Shown in pieces: positions 26,719-37,099 of a DNA stretch of 64,000 bases. Each line of letters begins with the position of its first letter. The stretch's first letter is position 1. A model generated the notes under the pieces. The model ran no database searches and had not been told where the DNA came from. It saw only the letters and a list, made by a program, of their open reading frames with translations. The position numbers and the translations under genes are program-made. The DNA comes from Planomicrobium sp. YIM 101495 (GTDB taxonomy: Bacteria; Bacillota; Bacilli; Bacillales_A; Planococcaceae), in contig NZ_WLZW01000001.1 in assembly GCF_009707665.1 (NCBI RefSeq), positions 186,001-250,000 on the forward strand. Reading direction: 5' to 3'.

Positions 26719-27117
26719 ATGAAAAAATTGTACACTTCGACCAGTTCATCCTCCTGTCGGAAAGCCATGGCCTGGCTGGACGCTTACGACATTCCATACG
26801 TAGAAAAAAATATCTCCAACTCTCCGATCACCGTAGAAGAAATCCAGGATATCCTTTCATTGACAAACGATGGCACGGAAGAAATTCTATCAACCAAAGC
26901 CAGTGCAAGAAAAAACCTCAACATCGATTTGGAAGCGGTCTCGCTGAACCAATTTTACGAAATCGTCCAAAGCAATCCCGCAATCCTGCGTTTACCGATC
27001 ATTCACGATGACAAACGTCTGCAAGTCGGGTACAACGACGACGAAATCCGCCAATTCCTCCCACGCTGGCTTCGTGCGAGCGAATACAAGAAGCTTCTGA
27101 ACCTTGGTGGGATTTGA
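26719..27117 (+). CDS. Spx/ArsC-family protein lacking the first redox cysteine
   Basis: A 132-residue Spx-like protein. Alignment by eye to B. subtilis Spx is gapless through residue 60: LYTSTSSSSCRKAMAWL against LYTSPSCTSCRKARAWL. Position 10 is Ser, not Cys, so the CxxC thiol switch is SxxC with only C13 left. Gly52, needed in Spx for contact with the RNA polymerase alpha subunit, is kept (DG-T), as is RLQVGYNDDEIRQFLPR. It could be a constitutively reduced-state paralogue or one with another thiol chemistry. The start at 26719 follows AAAGGACAAG. Confidence 0.85.
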   Translation: MKKLYTSTSSSSCRKAMAWLDAYDIPYVEKNISNSPITVEEIQDILSLTNDGTEEILSTKASARKNLNIDLEAVSLNQFYEIVQSNPAILRLPIIHDDKRLQVGYNDDEIRQFLPRWLRASEYKKLLNLGGI

Positions 27118-27471
27118 ATTTTTTTACACAAATATTTATGGAGGAAATCCCTCTTTCCACTACATGAAAATGGCAGAGGGAAAGATATGGAGTAAAAAAG
27201 CGGAGACTCTGGTGGAAGCAGCAAACGAGTCGGCCAGCCGATTCATTTGCATAGAGTGTCGAAACCATCCAGGCTCAAGTAGTGAGGATAGGTCAGCTCG
27301 GTGCGAGCCTACTAGACGCGGAGCTTTTTTATGCAGTACCTTACAAACCCGAATAATCGCACTTAACCGCTCTCCATCAACCCAGGCGAACGGTTTTTTT
27401 CTATCTATAGGACAAGACGTATTTTCGCCATTAAATGTCTATGGTATGATGACAAGTAATGGGGTGGTTGA
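27118..27471. other. Unassigned intergenic region with hairpins and a possible terminator
   Basis: About 350 bases. TCCCTCT (27148-27154) pairs with AGAGGGA (27175-27181). AGGCTC and GAGCCT, and GCTCG/CGAGC, allow further folding between about 27270 and 27318, and the segment ends GGAGC-TTTTTT near 27324-27332. It could be a leader or small RNA, but it matches no riboswitch class I know. A SigA-type TGGTATGAT extended -10 (27442-27450) precedes the next gene. An open frame across it (27104-27496) has no ribosome site. Confidence 0.4.
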
Positions 27472-28455
27472 ATGGGGAAGAAGCACAGACAATTGAAGAA
27501 GAAAGGCAATTTGATCGTATTCCCGAATACATTGGAGCGGCTCTTGGCTGAGGGGATGCAATTACTGAAAGAAGGGCACTACAGGGAAGCCGAGAATGCG
27601 TTCAGACAAGTGCTGGACTTTGAACCGGAAGATGCTGCGGCACTCGGGGCGTACGCCTACAGTTTATTCGAGCTGGAAGATTACGAAGCCGCGCTCGAAG
27701 CGTGCGAACAACTTTTGAAAGTCGGTCCGATCCGCTATTTGGAGACGATGGAGCTATACATAAGCATCTTAATGCAACTTAGACGATACAACGAAGCTGA
27801 AATGACCATCCAGGCATTGATCGGCGAAGATATTTTACCGCGGGAGCGGCTGGAGCAGTTTGAACAGCTCCGCGCCTTGAACGAACGTATCGTAGAACAG
27901 ACGCCTTCCAATATCGATCTAACACCGTTCAAACCGGAAACGTTCATCAAACTTCCGCCTGCCGAGCAGGAAAGTCTGATTCTGGACTTGCCGTCATCCG
28001 CATATGCAGCGGCCAAAACAGAACTGCTTGCGATCGCAGGACATCCCGAGGCGGATATGCTTACGAAAACATACATATTATTCATGCTGCACCAAGAAGA
28101 AGTATCTGCCGAAGTGGAAATCCGTAAATTCCATTACACGGGAATCGTCAACACGCTGGACTTGCCGGATCCAGTCCATAATGACCGTCTGCGTGAGATC
28201 CGCAAATTGTTTGCGGACAAGCTGGAAAAAGATCCGTCCCGGCTGGATATCGTGCTGGAGCTGTTCGACCGGCACGTATACCTCATCTACCCGTTCCTGT
28301 TCGAAGAATTTAGCACTGATGAGATCGCATATGCATATGTTAATTTCGTGGAGCAATTGTTCTCGGAAGATGTAGGAGAAGCGCCGTCTGACAGTCTGGA
28401 AGATTTCATTGCAAAAGCTGAACGATGGTTTGAAGCGCGAAACAATCTGAAATAG
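27472..28455 (+). CDS. TPR repeat protein (YsoA-like)
   Basis: A 327-residue cytosolic protein with a basic N-terminus (MGKKHRQLKKKGNLI) and at least two tetratricopeptide repeats (LLAEGMQLLKEGHYREAENAFRQVLDFEPEDAAALGAYAYSLFELEDYEAALEAC, about residues 23-80). The rest is helical. Its place before tig matches ysoA of B. subtilis. TPR suggests protein binding; the partner is unknown. Confidence 0.8.
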   Translation: MGKKHRQLKKKGNLIVFPNTLERLLAEGMQLLKEGHYREAENAFRQVLDFEPEDAAALGAYAYSLFELEDYEAALEACEQLLKVGPIRYLETMELYISILMQLRRYNEAEMTIQALIGEDILPRERLEQFEQLRALNERIVEQTPSNIDLTPFKPETFIKLPPAEQESLILDLPSSAYAAAKTELLAIAGHPEADMLTKTYILFMLHQEEVSAEVEIRKFHYTGIVNTLDLPDPVHNDRLREIRKLFADKLEKDPSRLDIVLELFDRHVYLIYPFLFEEFSTDEIAYAYVNFVEQLFSEDVGEAPSDSLEDFIAKAERWFEARNNLK

Positions 28456-28483
28456 TTGAACCTCATGACACATGTGATATAAT
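28456..28483 (+). promoter_or_regulatory. tig promoter
   Basis: TTGAAC (28456-28461), 16 bases, TATAAT (28478-28483); it overlaps the stop of the TPR gene. Confidence 0.7.
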
Positions 28484-28550
28484 ATGGGAGTTGTCAAAAT
28501 CGGTTCAGAATCAATAATGACAAGGTAAAAAAATGTTTGGAGGGCTATAT

Positions 28551-29837
28551 ATGTCAGCAAAATGGGAAAAACAAGAAGGCAATAAAGGCACATTGACAGT
28601 AGAAGTGTCAGAAGAAACGTTCAATCAAGGATTGGACAAAGCGTTCAAGAAAGTTGTTAAAGAAATCAACGTACCAGGTTTCCGCAAAGGGAAAATGCCT
28701 CGTCCGATGTTCGAAAAACGCTTTGGTGTAGAATCACTTTACCAAGACGCGATCGATTTCATCCTTCCAGATGCATATGCGAACGCTGTGGAAGAAGCAG
28801 GCTTGAACCCTGTAGATAGCCCGGAAATCAACATCGAAACAATCGAAAAAGGTCAACCACTTGTTTTCACTGCGATCGTTACAGTAAAACCTGAAGTTGA
28901 GCTTGGCGAATACAAAGGTCTTGAAGTATCGAAAGAAGATGCTGAAGTGACTGACGAAGAAATCGAAGAGCAATTGAAGCAAAGCCAAGAGCGTTTCGCT
29001 GAATTGGCAGTGAAAGAAGACGGCACGATCGAAAACGGAGACACTGCTGTAATCGACTTTGAAGGATTCATGGACGGCGAAGCTTTCGACGGCGGCGCTG
29101 GCTCTGACTACTCACTCGAAATCGGCTCGAACTCGTTCATCCCAGGCTTCGAAGAGCAATTGGTCGGCGTTAAAGCTGGCGAAGAGAAAGAAGTAGAAGT
29201 GAACTTCCCTGAAGAATATCACGCTGCTGAACTTGCTGGTAAACCAGCTGTCTTCAAAGTGAAAGTAAACGAAGTGAAAGTGAAAGAACTTCCAGAGATG
29301 GACGATGCTTTCGCTAAAGAAATCGACGAAGAAGTTGCAACACTTGACGAGCTTCGCACAAAAATGAAAGAAGCGGCAGCAGCTGAAAAAGCAGCTGCAA
29401 CAGACGCAGCTTTCCGTGACGAGCTAGTTCAAAAAGCTGCTGAAAACGCAACAATCGATCTTCCGCATGCAATGATCCACACTGAAATGGACCGCATGAT
29501 GCAAGAATTCGAGCAGCGTCTAACGCAACAAGGCATGAACCTTGACCTTTACTACCAATTCTCAGGCCAGGACGAAGAAGCTCTTCGCGCACAAATGCAC
29601 GACGATGCTGAAACGCGCGTACGTGTGTCATTGACACTTGAAGCGATCGCAGCTGCTGAAAACTTGGAAGTGACTGCTGAAGACATCGACGCTGAACTTG
29701 CGAAAATGGCTGAGCAATTCAACATGGACGTTGAGCAAATCAAAACTGCTTTGGGCGGTACTGAAATGTTGGAAAACGATATCCGCATGCAAAACACTGT
29801 GGAATTCCTCGTGGAGAACGCAAAAGTCTCTGAGTAA
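28551..29837 (+). CDS. tig: Trigger factor
   Basis: A 428-residue ribosome-bound chaperone and peptidyl-prolyl isomerase. The N-terminal ribosome-binding signature [19 protein letters not shown] (GFRxGKxP) lies near residue 44; the FKBP-type PPIase domain ([44 protein letters not shown]) is near 160-205, and the helical arms follow. The ATG at 28551 follows TTGGAGGG. Codon use is strongly biased (GAA, GCT, AAA), as expected for an abundant protein. Confidence 0.97.
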   Translation: MSAKWEKQEGNKGTLTVEVSEETFNQGLDKAFKKVVKEINVPGFRKGKMPRPMFEKRFGVESLYQDAIDFILPDAYANAVEEAGLNPVDSPEINIETIEKGQPLVFTAIVTVKPEVELGEYKGLEVSKEDAEVTDEEIEEQLKQSQERFAELAVKEDGTIENGDTAVIDFEGFMDGEAFDGGAGSDYSLEIGSNSFIPGFEEQLVGVKAGEEKEVEVNFPEEYHAAELAGKPAVFKVKVNEVKVKELPEMDDAFAKEIDEEVATLDELRTKMKEAAAAEKAAATDAAFRDELVQKAAENATIDLPHAMIHTEMDRMMQEFEQRLTQQGMNLDLYYQFSGQDEEALRAQMHDDAETRVRVSLTLEAIAAAENLEVTAEDIDAELAKMAEQFNMDVEQIKTALGGTEMLENDIRMQNTVEFLVENAKVSE

Positions 29838-29896
29838 TTTGAAGTGAACGAAGAGGGAGTGCAGAAGTTGCTGTCCCGACCTTAAATGCAAGAACA

Positions 29897-29930
29897 AGAA
29901 AACAAGGTGCCATAGTGTACCTTGTTTTCT
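29897..29930 (+). terminator. tig terminator
   Basis: AGAAAACAAGGT and ACCTTGTTTTCT form a perfect 12-base stem over a 10-base loop. Confidence 0.8.
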
Positions 29931-30006
29931 CTACATAACGAGAGATTGAGCTCAAACATATCCGGACAATCGGCCCCGGAAAAAAACGGCCACCGAATCT
30001 AATTAG

Positions 30007-30035
30007 TTGCTAGCGATGCAAGAATCTTGTAAGAT
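30007..30035 (+). promoter_or_regulatory. Candidate clpX promoter
   Basis: TTGCTA (30007-30012), 17 bases, TAAGAT (30030-30035). Confidence 0.5.
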
Positions 30036-30060
30036 ATTGGCTTGAATAGGGGTGAATACA

Positions 30061-31332
30061 TTGTTCAAATTTAACGATGAAAAAGATCATCTAAAATGTT
30101 CTTTTTGTGGGAAGCCACAAGAACAAGTGAGAAAACTGGTCGCTGGGCCAGGTGTTTATATATGTGACGAATGTATCGAACTCTGTACGGAGATCGTAGA
30201 GGAAGAGCTGGGTACGGAAGAAAGTGAATTCGAGTTCAAAGAAGTGCCGAAACCGAAGGAGATCCTTGATATCCTGAACGGTTATGTCATCGGCCAGGAC
30301 CGCGCGAAGAAATCATTGGCAGTAGCGGTGTATAACCACTACAAACGCGTCAATGCAGACAGCAAAGTCGACGATGTCGAGCTTTCGAAATCGAATATCG
30401 TCTTGATTGGACCTACAGGAAGCGGGAAGACGTTGCTTGCACAGACGCTTGCACGTATTTTGAATGTACCATTCGCAATCGCGGATGCAACTTCGCTTAC
30501 TGAAGCCGGCTATGTCGGGGAAGACGTCGAGAACATCCTGCTGAAATTGATCCAAGCTGCAGACTACGATGTCGAGCGTGCTGAAAAAGGCATCATCTAC
30601 ATTGATGAGATCGATAAAGTTGCACGTAAATCCGAGAACCCGTCCATTACACGTGACGTATCGGGTGAAGGTGTACAACAAGCCCTTCTGAAAATTTTGG
30701 AAGGCACGACCGCAAGTGTTCCACCGCAAGGCGGACGCAAGCATCCACATCAAGAGTTCATCCAGATCGATACGACGAATGTCTTGTTCATCGTCGGCGG
30801 TGCATTCGATGGTGTAGAACAGATCATCAAACGCCGTCTCGGCAACAAAGTGATTGGTTTCGGAGCGGATCCGAACAAGGAAGAGTTGGATGAACAATCC
30901 CTTCTTAGCCAATTGATTCCGGAAGACTTGCTGAAATTCGGCTTGATTCCAGAATTCATCGGGCGTCTGCCAGTATTGGCAAGCCTTGAGCAGTTGGATG
31001 AGAATGCACTTGTGCAGATCTTGACTGAACCGAAAAACGCATTGATCAAACAATACCAGAAGATGTTGGAGATGGATGGCGTCGAATTGTCGTTCGAGGA
31101 AGAAGCACTCGTAGAAATTGCGAAGCTTGCGATCGAACGCAAGACAGGTGCACGTGGCCTACGTTCCATCATCGAGAACATCATGCTCGAAGTAATGTTC
31201 GATCTGCCGTCACGTGAAGATATTGTCGAATGTATCATTACGAAAGAAACGGTCGTCGACAACGTCCAGCCGAAGCTCATCATGGAAGATGGCTCTGAAT
31301 ACGATGGCAATAACGAGAAAACTTCCGCATAA
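30061..31332 (+). CDS. clpX: ATP-dependent Clp protease ATP-binding subunit ClpX
   Basis: A 423-residue AAA+ unfoldase. The N-terminal C4 zinc domain ([26 protein letters not shown]) binds substrates and adaptors, Walker A is GPTGSGKT, and the IGF loop (KVIGFGAD) docks on ClpP. TTG at 30061 is the most likely start (LFKFNDEK; B. subtilis ClpX begins MFKFNEEK), with GGGGTG upstream; a GTG at 30052 is in frame but overlaps this site. Confidence 0.95.
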   Translation: MFKFNDEKDHLKCSFCGKPQEQVRKLVAGPGVYICDECIELCTEIVEEELGTEESEFEFKEVPKPKEILDILNGYVIGQDRAKKSLAVAVYNHYKRVNADSKVDDVELSKSNIVLIGPTGSGKTLLAQTLARILNVPFAIADATSLTEAGYVGEDVENILLKLIQAADYDVERAEKGIIYIDEIDKVARKSENPSITRDVSGEGVQQALLKILEGTTASVPPQGGRKHPHQEFIQIDTTNVLFIVGGAFDGVEQIIKRRLGNKVIGFGADPNKEELDEQSLLSQLIPEDLLKFGLIPEFIGRLPVLASLEQLDENALVQILTEPKNALIKQYQKMLEMDGVELSFEEEALVEIAKLAIERKTGARGLRSIIENIMLEVMFDLPSREDIVECIITKETVVDNVQPKLIMEDGSEYDGNNEKTSA

Positions 31333-31345
31333 CTACGGATAATAG

Positions 31346-31395
31346 AGGCTGACTCTGATTGTGCTGATGCGCGCGGTCAGGGCCAGCCTTTTTTA
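31346..31395 (+). terminator. clpX terminator
   Basis: AGGCTG pairs with CAGCCT and CTCTGA with TCAGGG (one T-G) in one stem, followed by TTTTTT. Confidence 0.8.
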
Positions 31396-31456
31396 GACTT
31401 ATGAAGCGGGTGCTCCGATGAACATCAATAATTAGAATTCCGGAGGTTGAACACTT

Positions 31457-33784
31457 ATGGCGAAACGCAAAACGACGAAGAATGTCCCTCTACTTCCTTT
31501 GAGAGGTTTGCTCGTATTCCCATCAATGATGCTCCATATCGATGTCGGCCGTGAACGTTCGGTTGCAGCGTTGGAACAAGCATTATTGGAGGATAGTATT
31601 GTATTCCTCGCTTCCCAGAAAGAAATGACGATGGAGAAGCCGCAGGAAAAAGATCTCTACAAAATAGGTACACTTGCGCAAGTGAAACAAATGGTGAAAT
31701 TGCCGAATGGCACGATCCGCGTCCTCGTGGAAGGACTCGAGCGCGGACAGTTCAAGAGCTTCGTAAGCAACGATGCATACGACACGGTGGAAGCGGCGTC
31801 CTACCCGGATTACAGCGAACGCGATGCTGAGCAGGATGCGTTGATGCGCATGCTACTCGAGCATTTCGAAAGCTATTCGAAAACATCGAAGAAAATCTCG
31901 AAAGAAACGGTCTCAACGCTATCCGATATCCAGGAGCCGGGTCGTCTTGCGGATATGGTCGCAAGCCACATGCCACTGAAAATCGCTGGTAAGCAAGAAG
32001 TACTCGAAACATTCGATGTCACGAAACGTCTCGAGATGCTTTTGGCACGCCTTCATAACGAACAGGAAGTCGCAGATCTCGAAAAACGCATCAGCGAACG
32101 CGTGAAAAAAGCGATGGAACAGACGCAGAAGGAATTTTACTTGCGCGAGCAGATGAAAGCGATCCAGACTGAACTTGGCGACAAGGACGGCAAAACCGGT
32201 GAAGTTTCTGACCTGAAGAAACGCATTAAAGCAGCCGGTATGCCGGAATCGACGGAAGAAGCGGCGATGAAAGAATTGGACCGTTACGAGAAGTTGCCTG
32301 CAGCTGCAGCAGAGAGCGGCATTATCCGCAACTACATCGAATGGCTCGTAACGATCCCTTGGAATGAGGCGACAGATGACCGCCTTGACATTAAATTTGC
32401 CGCGAAAGTTTTGAACCGTGATCATGACGGTTTAGAAAGCGTGAAAGAACGCGTCCTCGAATATTTGGCAGTGCAACAAATGACCAATTCCTTGCGCGGC
32501 CCGATTCTTTGCCTGGCAGGACCTCCTGGCGTCGGGAAGACGTCACTCGCGAAATCGATCGCAGAGTCACTCGGGCGTAACTTTGTCCGCATTTCACTCG
32601 GTGGTGTGCGCGATGAGTCGGAAATCCGCGGTCACCGGAGAACGTATGTCGGAGCGATGCCAGGACGGATCATTCAAGGAATGAAGCGCGGTGGCACAGT
32701 GAACCCTGTATTCTTGCTGGATGAAATCGACAAGATGTCGAATGACTTCCGCGGAGATCCTTCGTCTGCGATGCTCGAGGTACTCGATCCGGAACAGAAC
32801 AACTCGTTCAGCGACCATTATATTGAAGAAACATACGACCTTTCGAACGTTTTGTTCATCGCGACCGCGAACGATCTTGGGGCGATTCCAGGACCACTGC
32901 GTGACCGCATGGAAATTATTTCGATCGCAGGTTATACGGAGCAGGAAAAGCAGCAGATTGCGAAAAACCATTTGGCACCGAAACAATTGAAAGCACACGG
33001 TTTGACGAAGTCGCAGCTGCAATTCAAAGACGAAGCGCTTATGCTGATCGTCCGGAAATATACGCGAGAAGCGGGTGTAAGAAACCTCGAACGCCAAATC
33101 GCAGCTGTATGCCGGAAAGTGACGAAGCAGCTCGTTTCCGGTGAAAAGGACAAAGTGGTCGTCGGCGTCAAAGCAGTCGAACAATACCTTGGTAAGCCGA
33201 TGTTCCGTTACGGAATAGCTGAAACGGAAAACCAGATCGGTGTGGCGACGGGTCTTGCATACACGACGGTCGGTGGCGATACGCTGCAGATTGAAGTTTC
33301 GCTTTCTGCAGGGAAAGGGAAACTGCAGTTGACCGGGAAACTTGGCGACGTTATGAAAGAGTCGGCACAGACGGCCTTGTCCTATGTGCGGGCGAATGCG
33401 GAGGAGCTCGGCATCGATCCGACGTTCCACGAGTCTCAAGACATCCACATCCACGTACCGGAAGGCGCTGTCCCGAAAGACGGTCCGTCTGCAGGAATCG
33501 CGATTGCGACTGCACTCGTATCAGCTCTCAGCAAACGGCCGATCCGGCGTGAAGTTGGCATGACCGGAGAAATCACACTGCGCGGCCGGGTCCTACCGAT
33601 CGGCGGCGTGAAAGAAAAAACATTGAGTGCCCACAGAGCGGGACTCCGCACGATTATCTTGCCGAAGGAGAATGAGCGCGACATCGAGGATATCCCGGAA
33701 TCGGTCCGGGCAGAATTGACGTTCAAACTTGTTTCGGAAGCGGACGAAGCGTTGGCAGTGGCATTGGAAGAGGCGAAGCAATGA
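31457..33784 (+). CDS. lonA: ATP-dependent Lon protease
   Basis: A 775-residue Lon. An N-terminal substrate-binding domain precedes AAA+ Walker A (GPPGVGKT, near residue 355) and Walker B (FLLDEIDK); the C-terminal Ser-Lys protease has S678 in KDGPSAG and K721 in GGVKEKT, matching the E. coli pair spaced by 43. A CCGGAGG site precedes the ATG. lonB, the forespore paralogue that sits between clpX and lonA in B. subtilis, is missing. Confidence 0.96.
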   Translation: MAKRKTTKNVPLLPLRGLLVFPSMMLHIDVGRERSVAALEQALLEDSIVFLASQKEMTMEKPQEKDLYKIGTLAQVKQMVKLPNGTIRVLVEGLERGQFKSFVSNDAYDTVEAASYPDYSERDAEQDALMRMLLEHFESYSKTSKKISKETVSTLSDIQEPGRLADMVASHMPLKIAGKQEVLETFDVTKRLEMLLARLHNEQEVADLEKRISERVKKAMEQTQKEFYLREQMKAIQTELGDKDGKTGEVSDLKKRIKAAGMPESTEEAAMKELDRYEKLPAAAAESGIIRNYIEWLVTIPWNEATDDRLDIKFAAKVLNRDHDGLESVKERVLEYLAVQQMTNSLRGPILCLAGPPGVGKTSLAKSIAESLGRNFVRISLGGVRDESEIRGHRRTYVGAMPGRIIQGMKRGGTVNPVFLLDEIDKMSNDFRGDPSSAMLEVLDPEQNNSFSDHYIEETYDLSNVLFIATANDLGAIPGPLRDRMEIISIAGYTEQEKQQIAKNHLAPKQLKAHGLTKSQLQFKDEALMLIVRKYTREAGVRNLERQIAAVCRKVTKQLVSGEKDKVVVGVKAVEQYLGKPMFRYGIAETENQIGVATGLAYTTVGGDTLQIEVSLSAGKGKLQLTGKLGDVMKESAQTALSYVRANAEELGIDPTFHESQDIHIHVPEGAVPKDGPSAGIAIATALVSALSKRPIRREVGMTGEITLRGRVLPIGGVKEKTLSAHRAGLRTIILPKENERDIEDIPESVRAELTFKLVSEADEALAVALEEAKQ

Positions 33785-34368
33785 AAGTTCACAATGTAGA
33801 AATGGTCATCAGTGCCGTGCGTCCGGAGCAATATCCGGAAGGCGGTTTGCCGGAGTTCGCGCTGGCTGGCCGATCGAATGTCGGCAAATCATCGTTCATC
33901 AACCGGATGATCGGCCGCAAGAGCATGGCACGCATTTCCTCAAAACCAGGGAAGACGCAAACACTGAACTTCTATAAAATCGAAGAGCAGCTGTTTTTCG
34001 TCGACGTCCCGGGTTACGGGTATGCGAAAGTATCAAAGACCGAGCGGGAAGCATGGGGCAAGATGATCGAGCGGTATATCACGGGGCGCGAGGAATTGCG
34101 TGCCGTCGTCCAGATCATCGACCTCCGCCATCCGCCGACGCAAGATGACATCATGATGTATGATTTCATGAAGCACTATGAAATTCCGTGCATCATCATC
34201 GCGACGAAAGCGGATAAGATTCCCAAAGGCAAATGGGACAAGCACAAGAAAATCGTCCGCGAAACACTGGAGATGGAGAAAAGTGATCCGTTAATCGTCT
34301 TCTCATCAGAGAGTGGTCTTGGACAAGAAGCCGTCTGGAAAGAAATCGAAAGCCGGATGGCAGAGTGA
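33781..34368 (+). CDS. engB: Ribosome biogenesis GTP-binding protein EngB (YsxC)
   Basis: A 195-residue P-loop GTPase needed for 50S assembly: G1 GRSNVGKSS (near residue 30), G2 KTQT, G3 DVPGYGYA and G4 TKADK. It overlaps the lonA stop by 4 bases (ATGA), the same coupling as in B. subtilis. A terminator follows. Confidence 0.95.
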   Translation: MKVHNVEMVISAVRPEQYPEGGLPEFALAGRSNVGKSSFINRMIGRKSMARISSKPGKTQTLNFYKIEEQLFFVDVPGYGYAKVSKTEREAWGKMIERYITGREELRAVVQIIDLRHPPTQDDIMMYDFMKHYEIPCIIIATKADKIPKGKWDKHKKIVRETLEMEKSDPLIVFSSESGLGQEAVWKEIESRMAE

Positions 34369-34376
34369 GAGGGGAA

Positions 34377-34401
34377 GCGCAGCTGAGGCTGCGCTTTTTT
34401 T
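34377..34401 (+). terminator. lonA-engB terminator
   Basis: GCGCAGC (34377-34383), loop TGAG, GCTGCGC (34388-34394), then seven T. Confidence 0.95.
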
Positions 34402-34409
34402 GTGGGTGG

Positions 34410-34620
34410 AAAGACTTTGCAACGAAATCGGTTATTCTGCAACGAAGTTAGCTGAAACTAAAATCAATTGCTCCTGCATCGCTTCGCTGCTTCGTCGTAG
34501 AAGCAGTGGCCAGAATGCTTCTGGCCACTGCTTTGCAACCAACACCCTAAATTCTGCAACAAACCGAAACCGAATCCAACACCAACACCAACACCCAAAC
34601 TTTTATACACTAATTCTCGC
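34410..34620. repeat. TGCAAC repeat block around a perfect hairpin
   Basis: Four TGCAAC motifs (near 34418, 34438, 34534 and 34555) occur in two pairs spaced 20-21 bases. Between the pairs is a perfect 14-base hairpin: AGCAGTGGCCAGAA (34502-34515), loop TGC, and its complement (34519-34532). The right end degenerates into CCAACA-type short repeats. No gene is seen in the roughly 280 bases. Confidence 0.6.
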
Positions 34621-34645
34621 ACAATTCCGTCTTAATGCATTATCC

Positions 34646-34693
34646 TTGTTGTCGGCAAAAGGCTTTGCTACACTTAATTTATAATGATTATAA
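34646..34693 (+). promoter_or_regulatory. hemA operon promoter with PerR box
   Basis: TTGTTG (34646-34651), 17 bases, TACACT (34669-34674, with TG at the extended position). TTATAATGATTATAA at 34679-34693 is an exact 7-1-7 PerR operator at the expected start site. PerR control of hemAXCDBL is known in B. subtilis. A second -10 (TGGTATAAT, 34751-34759) suggests another promoter nearer hemA. Confidence 0.8.
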
Positions 34694-34799
34694 AGTGAGA
34701 ATAGTTTCATGGCATGTTCACAAATTGCCGCGTTTACATGTTGGCGTTGGTGGTATAATGAAGGCATGAAATATTGAACGGGAAAGGTGTTTTGGATCC

Positions 34800-36167
34800 A
34801 TGCATACATTAGTTGTTGGGGTGAATTACCGCTCGGCTCCGGTGGAAATCCGCGAGAAGCTGTCATTTATCGAACATGAACTTCCTCAGGCGATGCAAGC
34901 GCTGAAGGAACAAAAAAGCATATTGGAGAACGTCATCGTCTCGACGTGTAACCGCACGGAGATCTATGCAGTGGTCGATCAGCTGCACACGGGGCGTTAC
35001 TACGTGAAGCACTTCTTGGCGGAGTATTTCGGGATTCCGGAAGAGGCATTCTCACAATACTTATTCGTTCATGAGAAGGAGGAGGCAGTCGACCACCTGT
35101 TCCGCGTGACGGCAGGGATCGACTCGATGGTGCTTGGCGAAACACAGATCCTTGGACAAGTGAGAACGAGTTTCCTGGCCGGCCAGGACAACGGAACGAC
35201 TGGAACGGTCTTCAACCAATTGTTCAAGCAGGCGATCACATTGGCGAAACGCGCACATTCCGAAACAGCGATCGGTGAAAATGCCGTATCGGTTTCTTAT
35301 GCTGCGGTGGAGCTTGGCAAGAAGATCTTCGGATCACTGAAAAACAAACACGTCGTCATTCTCGGCGCAGGGAAGATGGGCGAACTCGCCATCAAGAACC
35401 TGCAGGGAAGCGGCGCGAATAAAATTACGGTCATCAACCGAACGTTCGAAAACGCGCAAACACTGGCAGACAAATTCGACGGCAATGCAAAGCCAATGAG
35501 CGAATTACAGTGTGCGCTACTTGAAGCGGACATTTTGATTTCATCCACTGCATCTACGGAATACATCGTTGATTTGGAGCTGATGCAGTTCGTAGAGAAA
35601 TTGCGTAAAGGCAAACCGCTTTTCATGGTCGACATCGCTGTGCCGCGTGATCTCGATCCGCGCATCGGTGATTTGCCGAATGTCTTCCTGTATGACATCG
35701 ATGACATGCAGGGAATCGTGGAAGCGAACTTGGCGGAACGTGAGCAGGCAGCGAAAGAAATCGGCAAGATGATCGATCATGAAAAAGAAGAATTCAATGA
35801 TTGGCTGACGACGCTTGGTGTCGTCCCTGTCATCTCGGCGCTGCGCAAGAAAGCTTTGGCGATCCAGTCCGAAACGATGGCGAGCATCGAGAACAAGATG
35901 CCGGATTTGACGGACCGTGAACGCAAAGTCTTGAACAAGCATACGAAATCGATCATCAACCAATTGCTGAAAGAACCCATCCTTCAGGCGAAGGAAATGG
36001 CAGGCACTAAAGAAGCTGCAGAGCAACTGGCTTTGTTCCAGCGCATTTTCGGCATTGAAGAAGCGGCTGAAGCAGAAGCGGACCAGATGCACGCAGTGAA
36101 AATGAGCAAGAAGAATGAAGCTGTCGAAGAACCGACGAATAAACCAGCAACCGGCTATTCATTTTAA
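34800..36167 (+). CDS. hemA: Glutamyl-tRNA reductase
   Basis: A 455-residue enzyme making glutamate-1-semialdehyde, the first step of tetrapyrrole synthesis. The catalytic Cys50 lies in [21 protein letters not shown] and the NADPH-binding [13 protein letters not shown] are conserved, and the C-terminal dimerisation helix is present. The last 50 residues carry a family-variable acidic tail. It heads hemAXCDBL. Confidence 0.96.
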   Translation: MHTLVVGVNYRSAPVEIREKLSFIEHELPQAMQALKEQKSILENVIVSTCNRTEIYAVVDQLHTGRYYVKHFLAEYFGIPEEAFSQYLFVHEKEEAVDHLFRVTAGIDSMVLGETQILGQVRTSFLAGQDNGTTGTVFNQLFKQAITLAKRAHSETAIGENAVSVSYAAVELGKKIFGSLKNKHVVILGAGKMGELAIKNLQGSGANKITVINRTFENAQTLADKFDGNAKPMSELQCALLEADILISSTASTEYIVDLELMQFVEKLRKGKPLFMVDIAVPRDLDPRIGDLPNVFLYDIDDMQGIVEANLAEREQAAKEIGKMIDHEKEEFNDWLTTLGVVPVISALRKKALAIQSETMASIENKMPDLTDRERKVLNKHTKSIINQLLKEPILQAKEMAGTKEAAEQLALFQRIFGIEEAAEAEADQMHAVKMSKKNEAVEEPTNKPATGYSF

Positions 36168-36253
36168 CCGTTTTGAACAAGGCGTTTTCGGATCTATGTG
36201 ATAAACTGTAGAGACGAAGCGCTTTTAATTTTGAACAATGAAGAGGGAAGCAA

Positions 36254-37084
36254 ATGGCAGATCTCACAATGTCGAGGCTGCATGAAGCAATGGTTATCGT
36301 GTATGCGATCAGCCTCGTGTTCTATTTTATCGATTACTTATATAAACAGAAAGGAGCGGCCCGCGTGGCGCTTGTGCTGCTCGGTGGCGTATGGCTCATG
36401 CAGACCGCTTTTCTTGGCGGTTACATTTTAGAGACGGGCAGATTCCCGATTCTGACCTTGTTCGAGGGAATCTATTTCTACGCCTGGCTGCTTGTGACGC
36501 TGTCGCTCATCTTGCGGATCTTCTTCCATTTTGATTTTGCCGTGTTCTTGCTGAACATGATCGGCTTCATCTTCATGACGATCCACACGTTCGCACCGGT
36601 CCAGATCGAACGGTCACCGGTCGGGGAAGCACTCGTCTCGGAACTGCTCTTCATCCACATTACGTTCGCAATCCTGTCGTATGTGGCGTTTTCCTTGTCT
36701 TTCGTCTTCGCGGCGCTGCACATGATCTTGTACAGGCTGCTGAAGAAGAAGAAATGGACGAAGCAGTGGAGCAGTCTTCCATCGCTGAGCCAGGCCGAGT
36801 CAGGGATGACCATGTCGATCATGGTCGGCATCCCGCTGCTCTTCGTTTCACTCGTGCTCGGGTTCCAGTGGGCGGTCATTTCGCTTGATGTGTTCTCGCC
36901 TTTCGATTTCAAGATCGTCGGGTCGGTCATCCTGTTGATCGTCTATAGCTGGATCCTGTGGCGGCACCGCAAGCATGCGCTGCAAGGCACTTCGTTCGCA
37001 CTCGCGAATATATACGCATTTTTATTGCTGCTGATCAATTTCTTCCTCGGAAGCCGTTTGTCGGACTTCCATTTTTGGTACTAG
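36254..37084 (+). CDS. hemX: Cytochrome c assembly-like membrane protein HemX
   Basis: A 276-residue protein with about eight transmembrane helices in the CcsA/CcmC-like family. In B. subtilis HemX lowers the HemA level post-translationally. A conserved histidine/aromatic pattern (FLLNMIGFIFMTIHTFAPV, LLFIHITFAILSYVAFS) is seen. A GAGGGAAG site precedes the ATG. It lies between hemA and hemC as in B. subtilis. Confidence 0.9.
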   Translation: MADLTMSRLHEAMVIVYAISLVFYFIDYLYKQKGAARVALVLLGGVWLMQTAFLGGYILETGRFPILTLFEGIYFYAWLLVTLSLILRIFFHFDFAVFLLNMIGFIFMTIHTFAPVQIERSPVGEALVSELLFIHITFAILSYVAFSLSFVFAALHMILYRLLKKKKWTKQWSSLPSLSQAESGMTMSIMVGIPLLFVSLVLGFQWAVISLDVFSPFDFKIVGSVILLIVYSWILWRHRKHALQGTSFALANIYAFLLLLINFFLGSRLSDFHFWY

Positions 37085-37099
37085 AGAAAGGGGATTCCC

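Noticed and set aside
27104-27496. 130-codon frame overlapping the start of the TPR gene
   Set aside because: No ribosome site at any of its starts, it runs through predicted hairpins and a T run, and it overlaps the TPR gene start and its promoter.
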